Assembly: GCA_965661265.1 (NCBI GenBank)
Contig: CBFIDE010000021.1
Span: forward strand, 1 to 34,703
Length of the DNA stretch: 34,703 nucleotides
Direction: 5' to 3'
Source of the DNA: CBFIDE01 sp965661265
GTDB lineage: Bacteria > Bacteroidota > Bacteroidia > Flavobacteriales > Schleiferiaceae
Both the position numbers and the translations under genes were made by a program. The first letter of the stretch is position 1; each line of letters begins with the position of its first letter. The notes beneath the pieces are model-generated. The model made no database searches. It was not told the DNA's origin and saw only the letters and a program-made list of their open reading frames with translations. Shown piece after piece: positions 1-8,287 of the stretch.

Positions 1-15
1 AAAAATGCTATTAAA

Positions 16-1650
16 ATGAGTCAAAATATAGAGTTCAATAAGAATGAAGATAGTATTAAACTTTTAATAGCTGAGTTAAAATCTAAACTAGCCACTGTTA
101 GCTTGGGTGGAGGAAAGAAAAAGATAGAAAAACAATATGCTCAGGGTAAAATGTTGGCTAGAGAGCGCATTGAATTCTTATTAGACAAGGATAAACCTAA
201 AATTGAATTAGGTGCTTTTGTGGCAGAAGGTATGTATGAAGAACATGGTGGCTGTCCTAGTGGGGGTTGCGTTATTTACATTGGTTACGTACAATCTAAA
301 CTATGTATCATTGTAGCTAATGACGCAACTGTTAAAGCCGGAGCATGGTTTCCGATGACAGCTAAGAAGAACCTTAGAGCTCAAGAGATTGCTTTAGAAA
401 ACAGGATTCCTATCATCTATCTAGTTGATAGCGCAGGGGTCTATTTGCCAATGCAAGATGAAATCTTTCCAGATAAAGAACACTTTGGAAGAATCTTTAG
501 GAATAATGCCATCCTTTCTTCTGAAGGAATCACGCAAATTGCAGCTGTAATGGGCTCGTGCGTTGCAGGTGGAGCCTACCTTCCTATAATGAGCGATGAG
601 GCTTTAATAGTAGATAAAACAGGCAGTATTTTCCTTGCAGGATCTTATCTGGTAAAAGCTGCAATTGGTGAGGACATTGATAATGAAACTCTAGGTGGCG
701 CAACTACACATTCGGAAATTAGCGGCGTTACAGATTATAAGGCCAAGGATGATAAAGATGCGCTTAGTACTATTAAAGGTATCGTTGGAAAAATTGGTGA
801 TTTTGATAAAGCCGGATTCAATAGAATTGAATCAGCTCCACCTAAACTAGATCCAAAAGAAATTTACGGGATTCTTCCTGCAGATAGGGCAAAGCCTTAC
901 AATATGTTGGACATCATTCTAAGAATGGTTGACGACAGTGATTTTAAAGAGTATAAAGAGGGATATGGCAAAACCATCATCACAGGTTATGGTAGAATTG
1001 ATGGTTGGGCAGTAGGAATCGTTGCCAACAATCGTCAATTGATTAAATCTAAGTCTGGTGAGATGCAGTTCGGAGGTGTGATCTATTCGGATTCTGCAGA
1101 CAAATCAAGTCGCTTTATTGCCAATTGTAACCAAAAGAAAATTCCTTTAGTCTTTTTACAAGATGTAACCGGATTTATGGTGGGCTCAAGATCTGAACAC
1201 GGTGGAATTATAAAAGATGGCGCCAAAATGGTAAATGCTATGAGTAATTCTGTAGTGCCTAAATTTACTGTCATCGTAGGTAATTCTTATGGTGCTGGAA
1301 ATTACGCTATGTGCGGAAAAGCGTATGACCCCAGACTTATTGTTGCATGGCCTACAGCTAAACTAGCGGTAATGGGTGGTGCTCAAGCTGCCAAGGTACT
1401 TTTACAAATAGAAAAAGCAAGTCTTAAATCTAAAGGGGAGGAAATCACACCTGAAAAGGAAAATGAACTTCTATCTAAAATTCAGAAGAAGTATGATGAG
1501 CAAACTACGGCCTACTACTCTGCTTCTAGACTTTGGACTGACGCAATTATTGACCCTTTAGATACCAGAACTTGGATTAGTATGGGAATTGAAATGGCCA
1601 ATCATTCTCCACTAAAAAAAGCATATAACCCTGGAATTATTCAAGCTTGA
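16..1650 (+). CDS. Acyl-CoA carboxylase, beta (carboxyltransferase) subunit, methylcrotonyl-CoA carboxylase-like
   Basis: This is the biotin-dependent carboxyltransferase subunit that moves CO2 from carboxybiotin to an acyl-CoA. The 544 residues cover the whole two-lobed carboxyltransferase fold. The N-terminal GGGKKKIEKQYAQGKMLARE segment, the first-lobe runs VMGSCVAGGAYLPIMSDEA and LGGATTHSEISGV, and the second-lobe GNSYGAGNYAMCG are all present. The DSAGVYLPMQDEIFPDKEHF stretch resembles methylcrotonyl-CoA carboxylase beta more than propionyl-CoA carboxylase beta, so a role in leucine breakdown is inferred. The alternative is a propionyl-CoA carboxylase. No biotin carboxylase or carrier gene lies downstream, so the alpha partner is upstream of the window or elsewhere. 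The reading frame is open to the window edge, so a slightly earlier start cannot be excluded, but the ATG at 16 fits the family. Confidence 0.93.
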   Translation: MSQNIEFNKNEDSIKLLIAELKSKLATVSLGGGKKKIEKQYAQGKMLARERIEFLLDKDKPKIELGAFVAEGMYEEHGGCPSGGCVIYIGYVQSKLCIIVANDATVKAGAWFPMTAKKNLRAQEIALENRIPIIYLVDSAGVYLPMQDEIFPDKEHFGRIFRNNAILSSEGITQIAAVMGSCVAGGAYLPIMSDEALIVDKTGSIFLAGSYLVKAAIGEDIDNETLGGATTHSEISGVTDYKAKDDKDALSTIKGIVGKIGDFDKAGFNRIESAPPKLDPKEIYGILPADRAKPYNMLDIILRMVDDSDFKEYKEGYGKTIITGYGRIDGWAVGIVANNRQLIKSKSGEMQFGGVIYSDSADKSSRFIANCNQKKIPLVFLQDVTGFMVGSRSEHGGIIKDGAKMVNAMSNSVVPKFTVIVGNSYGAGNYAMCGKAYDPRLIVAWPTAKLAVMGGAQAAKVLLQIEKASLKSKGEEITPEKENELLSKIQKKYDEQTTAYYSASRLWTDAIIDPLDTRTWISMGIEMANHSPLKKAYNPGIIQA

Positions 1651-1686
1651 GAATTAAATACTACATTTAAGACTCAAAGGTCCTAT

Positions 1687-2604
1687 ATGCCTATAAAATC
1701 AATAGATAGCGTAAGAATTAATTTTGATGGAGATTCTCTATTTCTCCTCAACATTTGTTTGGCACTCATCATGTTTGGTATTGCGCTAGACTTGAAGCTA
1801 GAGGATTTTAAAAGAGTTCTATTAAACCCAAAAGCGGTCATTGTAGGTCTATGCTCGCAGTTTATAGTTTTGCCTTTTTTAACCTTTTTATTAGTCCTAA
1901 TATTTCAACCCCAAGCATCTATGGCGCTTGGCCTTTTTCTGATAGCCGCATGCCCAGGTGGAAACATCTCTAATTTCTTTAGTAAAAACGCCAAGGCAGA
2001 TGTAGCTTTAAGCATTAGTATTACTGCAGTAGCCAGTGTTTTGTGTATTGTTTTTACTCCATTGAATTTTCTTTTTTACAGCAGTCTTTATGGCCCCAGT
2101 AATGAGATTTTAAGAGAAGTAGATGTTTCTCCCTATTTGATTTTTGAAACTATAATTTTAATCTTAGGCCTGCCTCTTTTATTGGGCATGCTGTGCCGTC
2201 ATTATTATGAGAAGATCTCAATCTTTTTATCCAAAATATTGAAGAATCTAAGCATGCTCATTTTTGTAGGCTTTGTATTAATTGCTTTACTCAACAACCT
2301 GGATATATTCTATGAATATGTCCAGTATATCATCCTTTTAGTTGCCTTGCATAACGGGATTGCGCTTTTCAGCGGATATCAACTTGCTAAACTTTTTAAA
2401 CTCAAGCCTGCAATTAGAAGAAGCATAAGTATTGAAACCGGGATTCAGAATTCGGGCTTAGGTCTTGTCCTTATATTCTCTTATTTCGATGGCCTTGGCG
2501 GTATGGCAATTATTGCAGCTTGGTGGGGAATATGGCATATTATTAGCGGAATGAGTATTAGCTCCTTATGGCGATTAAGAAATAAAAATGTAAGCCTTGC
2601 CTAA
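1687..2604 (+). CDS. Bile acid:sodium symporter family (BASS) transporter
   Basis: This is an inner-membrane secondary transporter of 305 residues, the usual length for the BASS family, with about nine or ten hydrophobic segments. The first crossover region shows CPGGNISNFFSKNAKADVAL and the second shows ETGIQNSGLGLVL; both are the signature helices that bind sodium and substrate in this fold. The physiological substrate cannot be read from sequence: bacterial members carry organic anions such as bile acids or pantoate, and none of these is implied here. It follows the carboxylase gene by 36 bases in the same direction, and its last 8 bases overlap the next gene, which suggests co-transcription with the acyltransferase. 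The start ATG at 1687 is the only one that retains the whole N-terminal region. Confidence 0.9.
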   Translation: MPIKSIDSVRINFDGDSLFLLNICLALIMFGIALDLKLEDFKRVLLNPKAVIVGLCSQFIVLPFLTFLLVLIFQPQASMALGLFLIAACPGGNISNFFSKNAKADVALSISITAVASVLCIVFTPLNFLFYSSLYGPSNEILREVDVSPYLIFETIILILGLPLLLGMLCRHYYEKISIFLSKILKNLSMLIFVGFVLIALLNNLDIFYEYVQYIILLVALHNGIALFSGYQLAKLFKLKPAIRRSISIETGIQNSGLGLVLIFSYFDGLGGMAIIAAWWGIWHIISGMSISSLWRLRNKNVSLA

Positions 2605-3607
2605 ATCTAGCCTCTACTACAAAATATTACCCTTTATTAAATCAAGTCTCCTGTTCTATTTTCAGAAGATTACGGTCTATAAAACTAAGGAGCTGAATGC
2701 CATGAAAAGCAAAAAGGCCAGGGTCATTCTTTGTAATCATCAGAATGCACTTTTAGATCCAATTTTGATTGCATGCTTTACTCCTCTTGAAATAAATTTC
2801 TTTGCCAGATCAGACGTTTTTAAAAAACCAATGCTTAAAAACATCTTTAGTAGGTTAAATATGTTACCTATTTACAGAATTAGAGACGGAAGAGCTGCAT
2901 TAAAAAAAAATGATCAGATATTTCAAAAAGCTGCAGAGCTTCTCAAGGACAAAAGAAATTTACTCTTATTTCCTGAAGGCAACCATCATACTAATTATAG
3001 TTTAAGACATATAAGCAAAGGCTTCACTAGAATAATAGATCTAGCATTTGAAAATGGTGTAGAAGAACTTGAAGTTGTTCCAATCGGAATCAATTATCAA
3101 AATCATACTCAGTTTTTTAAACCCATGAGTATTGTACCTGCTACTCCTATCTTATTGACTAAAGAAAACTATCTAGATCATAAGGAAATTCTAGAAGAGC
3201 TAAGAACTAATCTTTCGGCTAGCATGCTTGATCTGAAAACAGAAGATCAAAAGGAGATTGTTAGCCAATGGAGAAAGTCAAAAGTGGACTTAACAAAGCC
3301 TTCTAATTTTGAGCTTCTTCAAAATGAAGAAAGTAAAGGATTAAAAAAATTAGGATTTAGACTTGCCCCTATATTCTCTATTCTATTCTTATGGCCTATT
3401 GTTCTATCCTCTAAGATCATTAAAAATAAAATTCAAGACTTAGCATTTCATGGGACTATCAATTATGCATTTCTATTTCTTTTGAGCCCACTATTTGTCC
3501 TTTTGTATTTTATCCTCTTTGTAATTTTCTTAGACTTTTATTGGGCACTGGCCGGAATAGCATTAATGATTATTCTGTGTTTCCCAAGAATATCCCGAAA
3601 GGGCTAA
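2597..3607 (+). CDS. 1-acyl-sn-glycerol-3-phosphate acyltransferase-like (PlsC/LPLAT family) membrane protein
   Basis: This is a probable glycerophospholipid or lipid acyltransferase. The catalytic block is NHQNALLDPIL, with His48 and Asp54 separated by five residues rather than the textbook four; I believe this spacing occurs in Bacteroidota members of the superfamily, but have not verified it. Motif III is FPEG at residues 125-128, followed by a KGFTRI stretch. Two or three hydrophobic segments follow residue 255, so the protein is anchored at its C-terminus. I chose the TTG at 2597, which overlaps the symporter gene by 8 bases, because the first 35 residues (aromatic and basic, with IKSSLLFYFQKITV) look like the normal N-terminal helix. 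The first ATG (2702) would begin only 12 residues before the catalytic His. The exact acyl acceptor is unknown. Confidence 0.83.
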   Translation: MPKSSLYYKILPFIKSSLLFYFQKITVYKTKELNAMKSKKARVILCNHQNALLDPILIACFTPLEINFFARSDVFKKPMLKNIFSRLNMLPIYRIRDGRAALKKNDQIFQKAAELLKDKRNLLLFPEGNHHTNYSLRHISKGFTRIIDLAFENGVEELEVVPIGINYQNHTQFFKPMSIVPATPILLTKENYLDHKEILEELRTNLSASMLDLKTEDQKEIVSQWRKSKVDLTKPSNFELLQNEESKGLKKLGFRLAPIFSILFLWPIVLSSKIIKNKIQDLAFHGTINYAFLFLLSPLFVLLYFILFVIFLDFYWALAGIALMIILCFPRISRKG

Positions 3608-3648
3608 ACATTCTTGCCTTAAATATGTCTTATAAAAAAAGATAAAAA

Positions 3649-3819
3649 ATGTTTGGATTATTTAAGCCTAAATCAGAATTAGAAAAATTACAAAAAGAGT
3701 ATTCTAAGCTTCTTTCAGAATCTCATAGACTTTCTACTATCAATAGAGCAGAGAGTGATAAAACTGCCGCTAAAGCAGAAGAAATTGCGAAAAAGATTGA
3801 TGAGTTAAGAAATAAGTAA
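3649..3819 (+). CDS. Small Lacal_2735 family protein
   Basis: This is a 56-residue protein beginning MFGLFKPKSELEKLQKEYSK and continuing with a basic/acidic heptad-like helix (KLLSESHRLSTINRAESDK). The composition is typical of the short Lacal_2735-type proteins found across Flavobacteriia, whose function is unknown. It is predicted to be a single soluble helix or coiled coil with a short hydrophobic N-terminus. The ATG at 3649 is preceded by an A-rich stretch, common for starts in this phylum. It lies 41 bases after the acyltransferase gene on the same strand and may be co-transcribed. Recognition rests on memory of the family sequence, not on a search. Confidence 0.8.
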   Translation: MFGLFKPKSELEKLQKEYSKLLSESHRLSTINRAESDKTAAKAEEIAKKIDELRNK

Positions 3820-3822
3820 AAC

Positions 3823-4659
3823 CTAATTTTTGACCTTCAAAGAATCTGTTGTCAGTTCTAAGCTCTTTGATTCTGAGCTTTCAGGCTTCTTTCTTTTTTT
3901 CTTTAATTCAATTGCTTCTTGAACTTCTTCATTAGTAGCAATAAAATTCTTTTAAATTCTGCAAAAGCAAGCATAAATCCAATGAACCAAATTACTGGGC
4001 TTGGGAGAATTTTAAGATTCTTAAAACAATATTTCCTTCAAATACCTTTACTTTAAAATAGACGCTATAAACCAACATCACTAGCCCAGATAAGAACTGC
4101 ATTTATTGTAATACTGGTGGAAACGACCAATAAACTATACTTACCACTAGTCCAAAAAAGGAAATGGTGCCAAAACTATAGGCGGCTAATACTAGGTGTT
4201 CAGCAAAGTTGAATTTCGGTTTTTTAAAGAGTAAATAACTGGTCAAGCTATATATAGGAAGGGTCGTTAAGAAAATAACAGTAAAATAGTTGTACATACT
4301 ATCTATCACCATTGACATCAAGTCCAGATCTTCCGACTCTATAGAAATGTCGGCTATACTCGCCTTATGAAGTCCTGAGGCAATAAAAAAGAAAATCTGA
4401 ATAGTTGTCCAAACAAACACATACCTAAATGAGCAAAACATGGAATTGTTCGACCTCCTAAATACTCATTTACCAACCGCTTAGGGTTAGCAATTGCTAA
4501 ATAGGTAGTATGCCATAGGCCCTTGTCAATATTAAAGATAAAGTTGATAATCTTAAGAATAGTAGACTTTAATGTAATCTTAGAATCTATATACTTTTGG
4601 CCACAGTTAGAACAAAAATTTCTTTACAAATCATTTCGACAATTCTTATAAGTTCTCAT
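3823..4659 (-). pseudogene. Decayed DUF3667 membrane-protein gene
   Basis: Read on the minus strand, the remnant begins MRTYKNC at 4659, meets a TAA at codon 12, then continues with RNFCSNCGQKY, a zinc-ribbon-like CxxC that opens DUF3667 proteins. Next come NIDKGLWHTT and NPKRLVNEYLGG, both hallmarks of that family. The frame then changes near 4441 into a 112-codon hydrophobic stretch (RYVFVWTTIQIFFFIASG) that ends at a TAA (4103-4105). Coding resemblance continues past that stop (MQFLSGLVMLVYSVYF) and through at least two more frame changes, to a charged tail ending at a TAG at 3823-3825. With at least two in-frame stops and three frame shifts this is a pseudogene and not one sequencing error. 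Family function is unknown; members have several membrane helices. Confidence 0.82.
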
Positions 4660-4747
4660 CCTAGTCAATTTATGTACTCCCTTTAATAGCACTGTGTATA
4701 TATCGCGAAAGCAATAATAAAAATTCATACCACAAACTTTGAAAAGC

Positions 4748-5701
4748 TTAGTACTTACGTAGTACTTTACCACTATCGCTTCTTATAAACTGATCTTTAA
4801 AATAAATTTTCTTTGGTTTAGAATAACGATCTAATCTATTGAAGGTGGAAACTGGAATCTCTCGCTCCGAGCCTTCTACTATCATAACTAGTCGTTGTCC
4901 AAACTCGGCGTCCTCCTCTCCACTTAGGAAGTAATTAAAACCTAAATCACCTAAGGTTCTTTCGATCTGCTCCGGAAACAACTTAATACCTCCAGAATTG
5001 ACAACAAAATCTTTTCTTCCTAAAAACTTAAACTCGCTGGGCGAAATCAATTCAACTATATCATTGGTATTCAGCTTATGGACACCAATGTCAGGGACAT
5101 CAATAATTAAGCAGTTATCTTGATCAACACTCAATTGAACACCGTCAAGAGCCTTATAGTTAGAAGATGATCCTAACTTTCTAATGGCAATATGAGAAAT
5201 AGTCTCTGTCATCCCATAAGAATGATAAAATTCAGGGGTGCATTCTAGGAGTTTTTCTTCTAAATCTAAACTAATTGCTGCTCCACCAATCAAGACCTTC
5301 TTTGCCTTATGCAACTCATTGATTGAGTGATAGGCTTGATATGGAACCATGGGCACAAAGCTATACTCCCCATCATCTTCACTCAAAATATTGGCGGATG
5401 GCTCCTTAAAATCAATGTCCAGTTGTCCTTCTACCGCCCTAATTAACATCATCAACCCTCCTATTTTCTGAACACTCATTCCCATTAGTACTTTATCCCC
5501 TTCCTTGAGATCAAAGTACTTCAATGTTCTATGTGCTGAATTTTGAAGGTGCGCTTTCGCGATTTTAATAATTTTTGGAGCAGACGTACTACCCGAAGTT
5601 TTTACTTCCATATATTTTTCACTAGAAAAATATGAACTTAAAACATCAGACACCTCAGCAGGAATAGGCTGTTTGGTGTAATTTGAAGAAGTAATTATCA
5701 T
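4748..5701 (-). CDS. menE: o-Succinylbenzoate-CoA ligase (MenE), short AMP-forming ligase
   Basis: MenE activates o-succinylbenzoate with ATP and CoA in menaquinone synthesis. The 317-residue protein has the adenylate-forming core in order: P-loop TSGSTSAPK (residues 35-43), the A5 motif YGMTE (162-166), the A8 hinge GRKDFVVNSGGIK (228-240) and the C-terminal catalytic lysine region SDSGKVLRK (Lys313). It is shorter than canonical AMP-ligases because most of the N-terminal subdomain is missing, as is usual for Bacteroidota MenE. It is the last men gene on this strand, separated from menC by the opposite-strand TonB receptor, so it probably needs its own promoter in 5702-5893. No clear terminator follows; the decayed DUF3667 gene lies downstream. 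Confidence 0.88.
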   Translation of the reverse strand: MIITSSNYTKQPIPAEVSDVLSSYFSSEKYMEVKTSGSTSAPKIIKIAKAHLQNSAHRTLKYFDLKEGDKVLMGMSVQKIGGLMMLIRAVEGQLDIDFKEPSANILSEDDGEYSFVPMVPYQAYHSINELHKAKKVLIGGAAISLDLEEKLLECTPEFYHSYGMTETISHIAIRKLGSSSNYKALDGVQLSVDQDNCLIIDVPDIGVHKLNTNDIVELISPSEFKFLGRKDFVVNSGGIKLFPEQIERTLGDLGFNYFLSGEEDAEFGQRLVMIVEGSEREIPVSTFNRLDRYSKPKKIYFKDQFIRSDSGKVLRKY

Positions 5702-5796
5702 ATAAGTATAAAAGATATCCCAACCAATTGTTCAGTTGAGCCGTCTAATATAATACAGTTCCTATTTCCTAAATGGGATATTCATCCCTCCCCTGT

Positions 5797-5828
5797 AAGA
5801 AAGAAGCATAAAATGCTTCTTTCTTTTT
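5797..5828 (+). terminator. Terminator-like hairpin in the menE/TonB-receptor intergenic region
   Basis: A perfect 12-base stem (5797-5808 with 5814-5825) encloses a 5-base loop, and the right arm runs into three further T residues on the plus strand. It has the form of an intrinsic terminator for plus-strand transcription, yet no plus-strand gene ends upstream. It could therefore be an attenuator in the receptor leader, a block on read-through, or a relic. The stem is only moderately GC-rich. Confidence 0.45.
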
Positions 5829-5858
5829 GCTCTTTATTACCATTAATTGGTATGTTTT
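5827..5858 (+). promoter_or_regulatory. Possible Bacteroidota-type promoter of the TonB receptor
   Basis: A TTG at 5827-5829 is followed after 21 bases by TATGTTTT (5851-5858), one mismatch from the TAnnTTTG box of this phylum. It would place the transcript start about 25-30 bases before the receptor ATG and downstream of the 5797-5828 hairpin. The region is T-rich, so the match may be chance. Confidence 0.3.
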
Positions 5859-5893
5859 TTGCTTCTTTGAGCCCGCAATAATACTTCTAATTT

Positions 5894-8287
5894 ATGTGGA
5901 GAAAAACTCTACTATTCATTATAACACTGGCTTCTTACTCTTCTTATGCTCAGAAGGTTGGAGTATTTGATGAGATAAGTAAGAAACCCATCTCTAATGT
6001 TTTTGTCTATTGCGATTTAGCTTCTGAGCTTAGTGATAAAAGAGGTTTTATAAATTTAGAATTTCTCCAAGAATGTGAGGTACTCAGTTTTCAGCATCCA
6101 AGCTATACCTCTCAAGTAATTTCACTTAAGATCCTTGAAACTAAGGATTCCATTTTCTTAGAAGAGAGTCCATTTAACCTCAAAGAGGCTGAAGTAAATT
6201 ATAATAGATGGGAAGAAAATCAGAAAGAGATTCCTATTAAGATTGTCAAAATTGATAAGAAGGAAATTGAACTTTTAAATTCTCAGACCAGCGCAGATAT
6301 TCTTCAAAATAGTTCCAAAGCTTACGTACAAAAAAGTCAAATGGGCGGTGGATCACCAATGATCAGAGGCCTGAGTACCAACAGAATTCTATTAGTGGTA
6401 GATGGAGTTAGGATGAATACTGCAATCTTTAGAGAAGGCAATGTTCAGAATGTCATCTCCATTGACGCCAATAGCCTTGAGAGCACAGAGATTGTTTTGG
6501 GCCCGGGATCTGTTGTTTACGGTAGTGATGCCTTAGGTGGGGTGATTGATTATCATACTTTAACGCCACAATTTAAAAACTCAGGGCTCAGTGCATTCGA
6601 ATCAAATTACTTAATAAGAACGTCATCGGCCAATTTTGAAAAAACAGCCAACTTTAATTTTCAGTGGAGAGCAAAAAACTTGAGTATAATAACGAGTATT
6701 AGCGCAACCGATTATGATGACCTAAGAATGGGTTCTACGGATGTTCCTGAATATCTACGCCCTACTTACCAAGAAACAATCAATGGAAAAGATTCTACTC
6801 TCATTAATTCTGATCCTAGAAATCAAGTAGGATCTGCTTATCAACAATTAAATATTCTTCAAAAGATTAGATATAGACCAACTTCTAAATTGGACATAAG
6901 CTATACCCTCAATTATGCCACAAGCTCAGATATCCCTAGGTATGATCGTTTAACACAAATTGATGCCAATAATTCTCTCCGTTTTGCTGACTGGTCCTAT
7001 GGCCCTCAAAATTGGATGATGAATAATCTTCAGCTTCAATCGTATTATAAAACAAGAATGTTTGATAGAGCTAAAGTAACTTTAGCTTACCAGAATTTTG
7101 AGGAAAGCAGGATTGATAGAAGAATGAATAATAGCAGCCGAAGAACTAGAACTGAAAATCTCAACGCTACAAGTGCTAACATTGATTTTGATAAGAGCCT
7201 TACCGAAAAGACTAAATTATTTTATGGTGCTGAGTATATCTTTAATTTTTTAAATTCTATTGGAGAAAGAGAAGATATTTTTGATGGAAGCATTAGTCCT
7301 ACAGACTCTAGATACCCTGACAACAGCACTTGGACTTCTTATGCTAGTTATGCCAACCTCAGAACACATCTTAGAGATAGATTAACTTTAAATGCAGGCT
7401 TAAGAGCTAATTTTATTCAAATAAGAGGAGATATTGATAGCAAAACGCTTAATCTACCATTTGATAATATAGATCAGGATTACAATGCAATTAATGGATC
7501 CATTGGACTAGCCTATCTTATTAATAAAAGCACCGACATTAAGTTTAATCTAAGTAATGGTTTTAGAGCTCCAAATATTGATGATGCGGCTAAAATATTT
7601 GAATCTGGCGATGGGATTATTGTAGTGCCTAATCCAGACTTAAGGCCTGAGTACCTTTATTCTGCAGATATTGGAATCACTAAAACATGGAATTCAAGAC
7701 TTAAATTTGAGTTCAATGCTCATGTTTCATTATTAAAGAATATCCTTGTAAAAGATGACTTCCAAATTAATGGTCAAGACAGCATTCTTATTGATGGTCA
7801 AATGAATCAGATACAAGCATTGCAGAATAGAGATCAGGCTGTTATATATGGAGCTCAAGCAGCTTTAGTCTATAAAGTTACAAAGCAATTAGGCTTTGAA
7901 ACCTCTTATGCTTTCAATAGAGGGGAAACTAATCTTGGTGAAAACCTGAGGCATATATCCCCTGATTTTGGTTTGAGTGGCATTAGATATTCTACAGAAA
8001 AACTAAGCCTCTTTTTATATGCCCAATACAACTCTGAACTTTCCAATGAACGTTTAGCGCCTTCTGAATTAGATAAGCCAGATTATTACGCAAAGGACAA
8101 TAATGGTCTGCCCTACAGTCCTTCTTGGACTACGCTCAACTTTAGGTCTACCTACAGAATCAACCAAAACATTAGTGCTCAATTTGGAATAGACAACATT
8201 CTAAACAAGGGTTATAGAACCTACTCCTCTGGGATAAGCGCAAGCGGTATTAACTTTGTGCTTGCCTTAAGAGGAACTATACTTTAA
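5894..8287 (+). CDS. TonB-dependent outer-membrane receptor
   Basis: This is an outer-membrane active transporter of 797 residues. It has a signal peptide (cleavage likely after YAQ, residue 20), an N-terminal carboxypeptidase-regulatory-like beta domain (about 21-95), a plug domain (about 110-225) and a 22-strand-type barrel to the C-terminus. The plug contains QMGGGSPMIRGLSTNRILLV, VDGVRMN and LGPGSVVYGSDALGGVIDYH, a pattern I associate with heme, hemoglobin or metal-type receptors rather than SusC glycan receptors, and no SusD gene is adjacent. The barrel has NLSNGFRAPN and ends in an aliphatic/aromatic strand. Its stop overlaps that of menC by four bases (8284-8287) from the opposite side. 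It sits inside the men cluster, between menC and menE. The substrate is not determinable here. Confidence 0.92.
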   Translation: MWRKTLLFIITLASYSSYAQKVGVFDEISKKPISNVFVYCDLASELSDKRGFINLEFLQECEVLSFQHPSYTSQVISLKILETKDSIFLEESPFNLKEAEVNYNRWEENQKEIPIKIVKIDKKEIELLNSQTSADILQNSSKAYVQKSQMGGGSPMIRGLSTNRILLVVDGVRMNTAIFREGNVQNVISIDANSLESTEIVLGPGSVVYGSDALGGVIDYHTLTPQFKNSGLSAFESNYLIRTSSANFEKTANFNFQWRAKNLSIITSISATDYDDLRMGSTDVPEYLRPTYQETINGKDSTLINSDPRNQVGSAYQQLNILQKIRYRPTSKLDISYTLNYATSSDIPRYDRLTQIDANNSLRFADWSYGPQNWMMNNLQLQSYYKTRMFDRAKVTLAYQNFEESRIDRRMNNSSRRTRTENLNATSANIDFDKSLTEKTKLFYGAEYIFNFLNSIGEREDIFDGSISPTDSRYPDNSTWTSYASYANLRTHLRDRLTLNAGLRANFIQIRGDIDSKTLNLPFDNIDQDYNAINGSIGLAYLINKSTDIKFNLSNGFRAPNIDDAAKIFESGDGIIVVPNPDLRPEYLYSADIGITKTWNSRLKFEFNAHVSLLKNILVKDDFQINGQDSILIDGQMNQIQALQNRDQAVIYGAQAALVYKVTKQLGFETSYAFNRGETNLGENLRHISPDFGLSGIRYSTEKLSLFLYAQYNSELSNERLAPSELDKPDYYAKDNNGLPYSPSWTTLNFRSTYRINQNISAQFGIDNILNKGYRTYSSGISASGINFVLALRGTIL

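Noticed and set aside
4103..4441. A stand-alone 112-residue membrane protein on the minus strand
   Set aside because: The stretch continues DUF3667 homology from an upstream frame and into a downstream frame, so it is a piece of the decayed gene at 3823-4659 and not a separate gene.
5702..5893. Cobalamin or other known riboswitch before the TonB receptor
   Set aside because: The leader is short and I see none of the conserved boxes of known riboswitches; only the simple hairpin at 5797-5828 is present.
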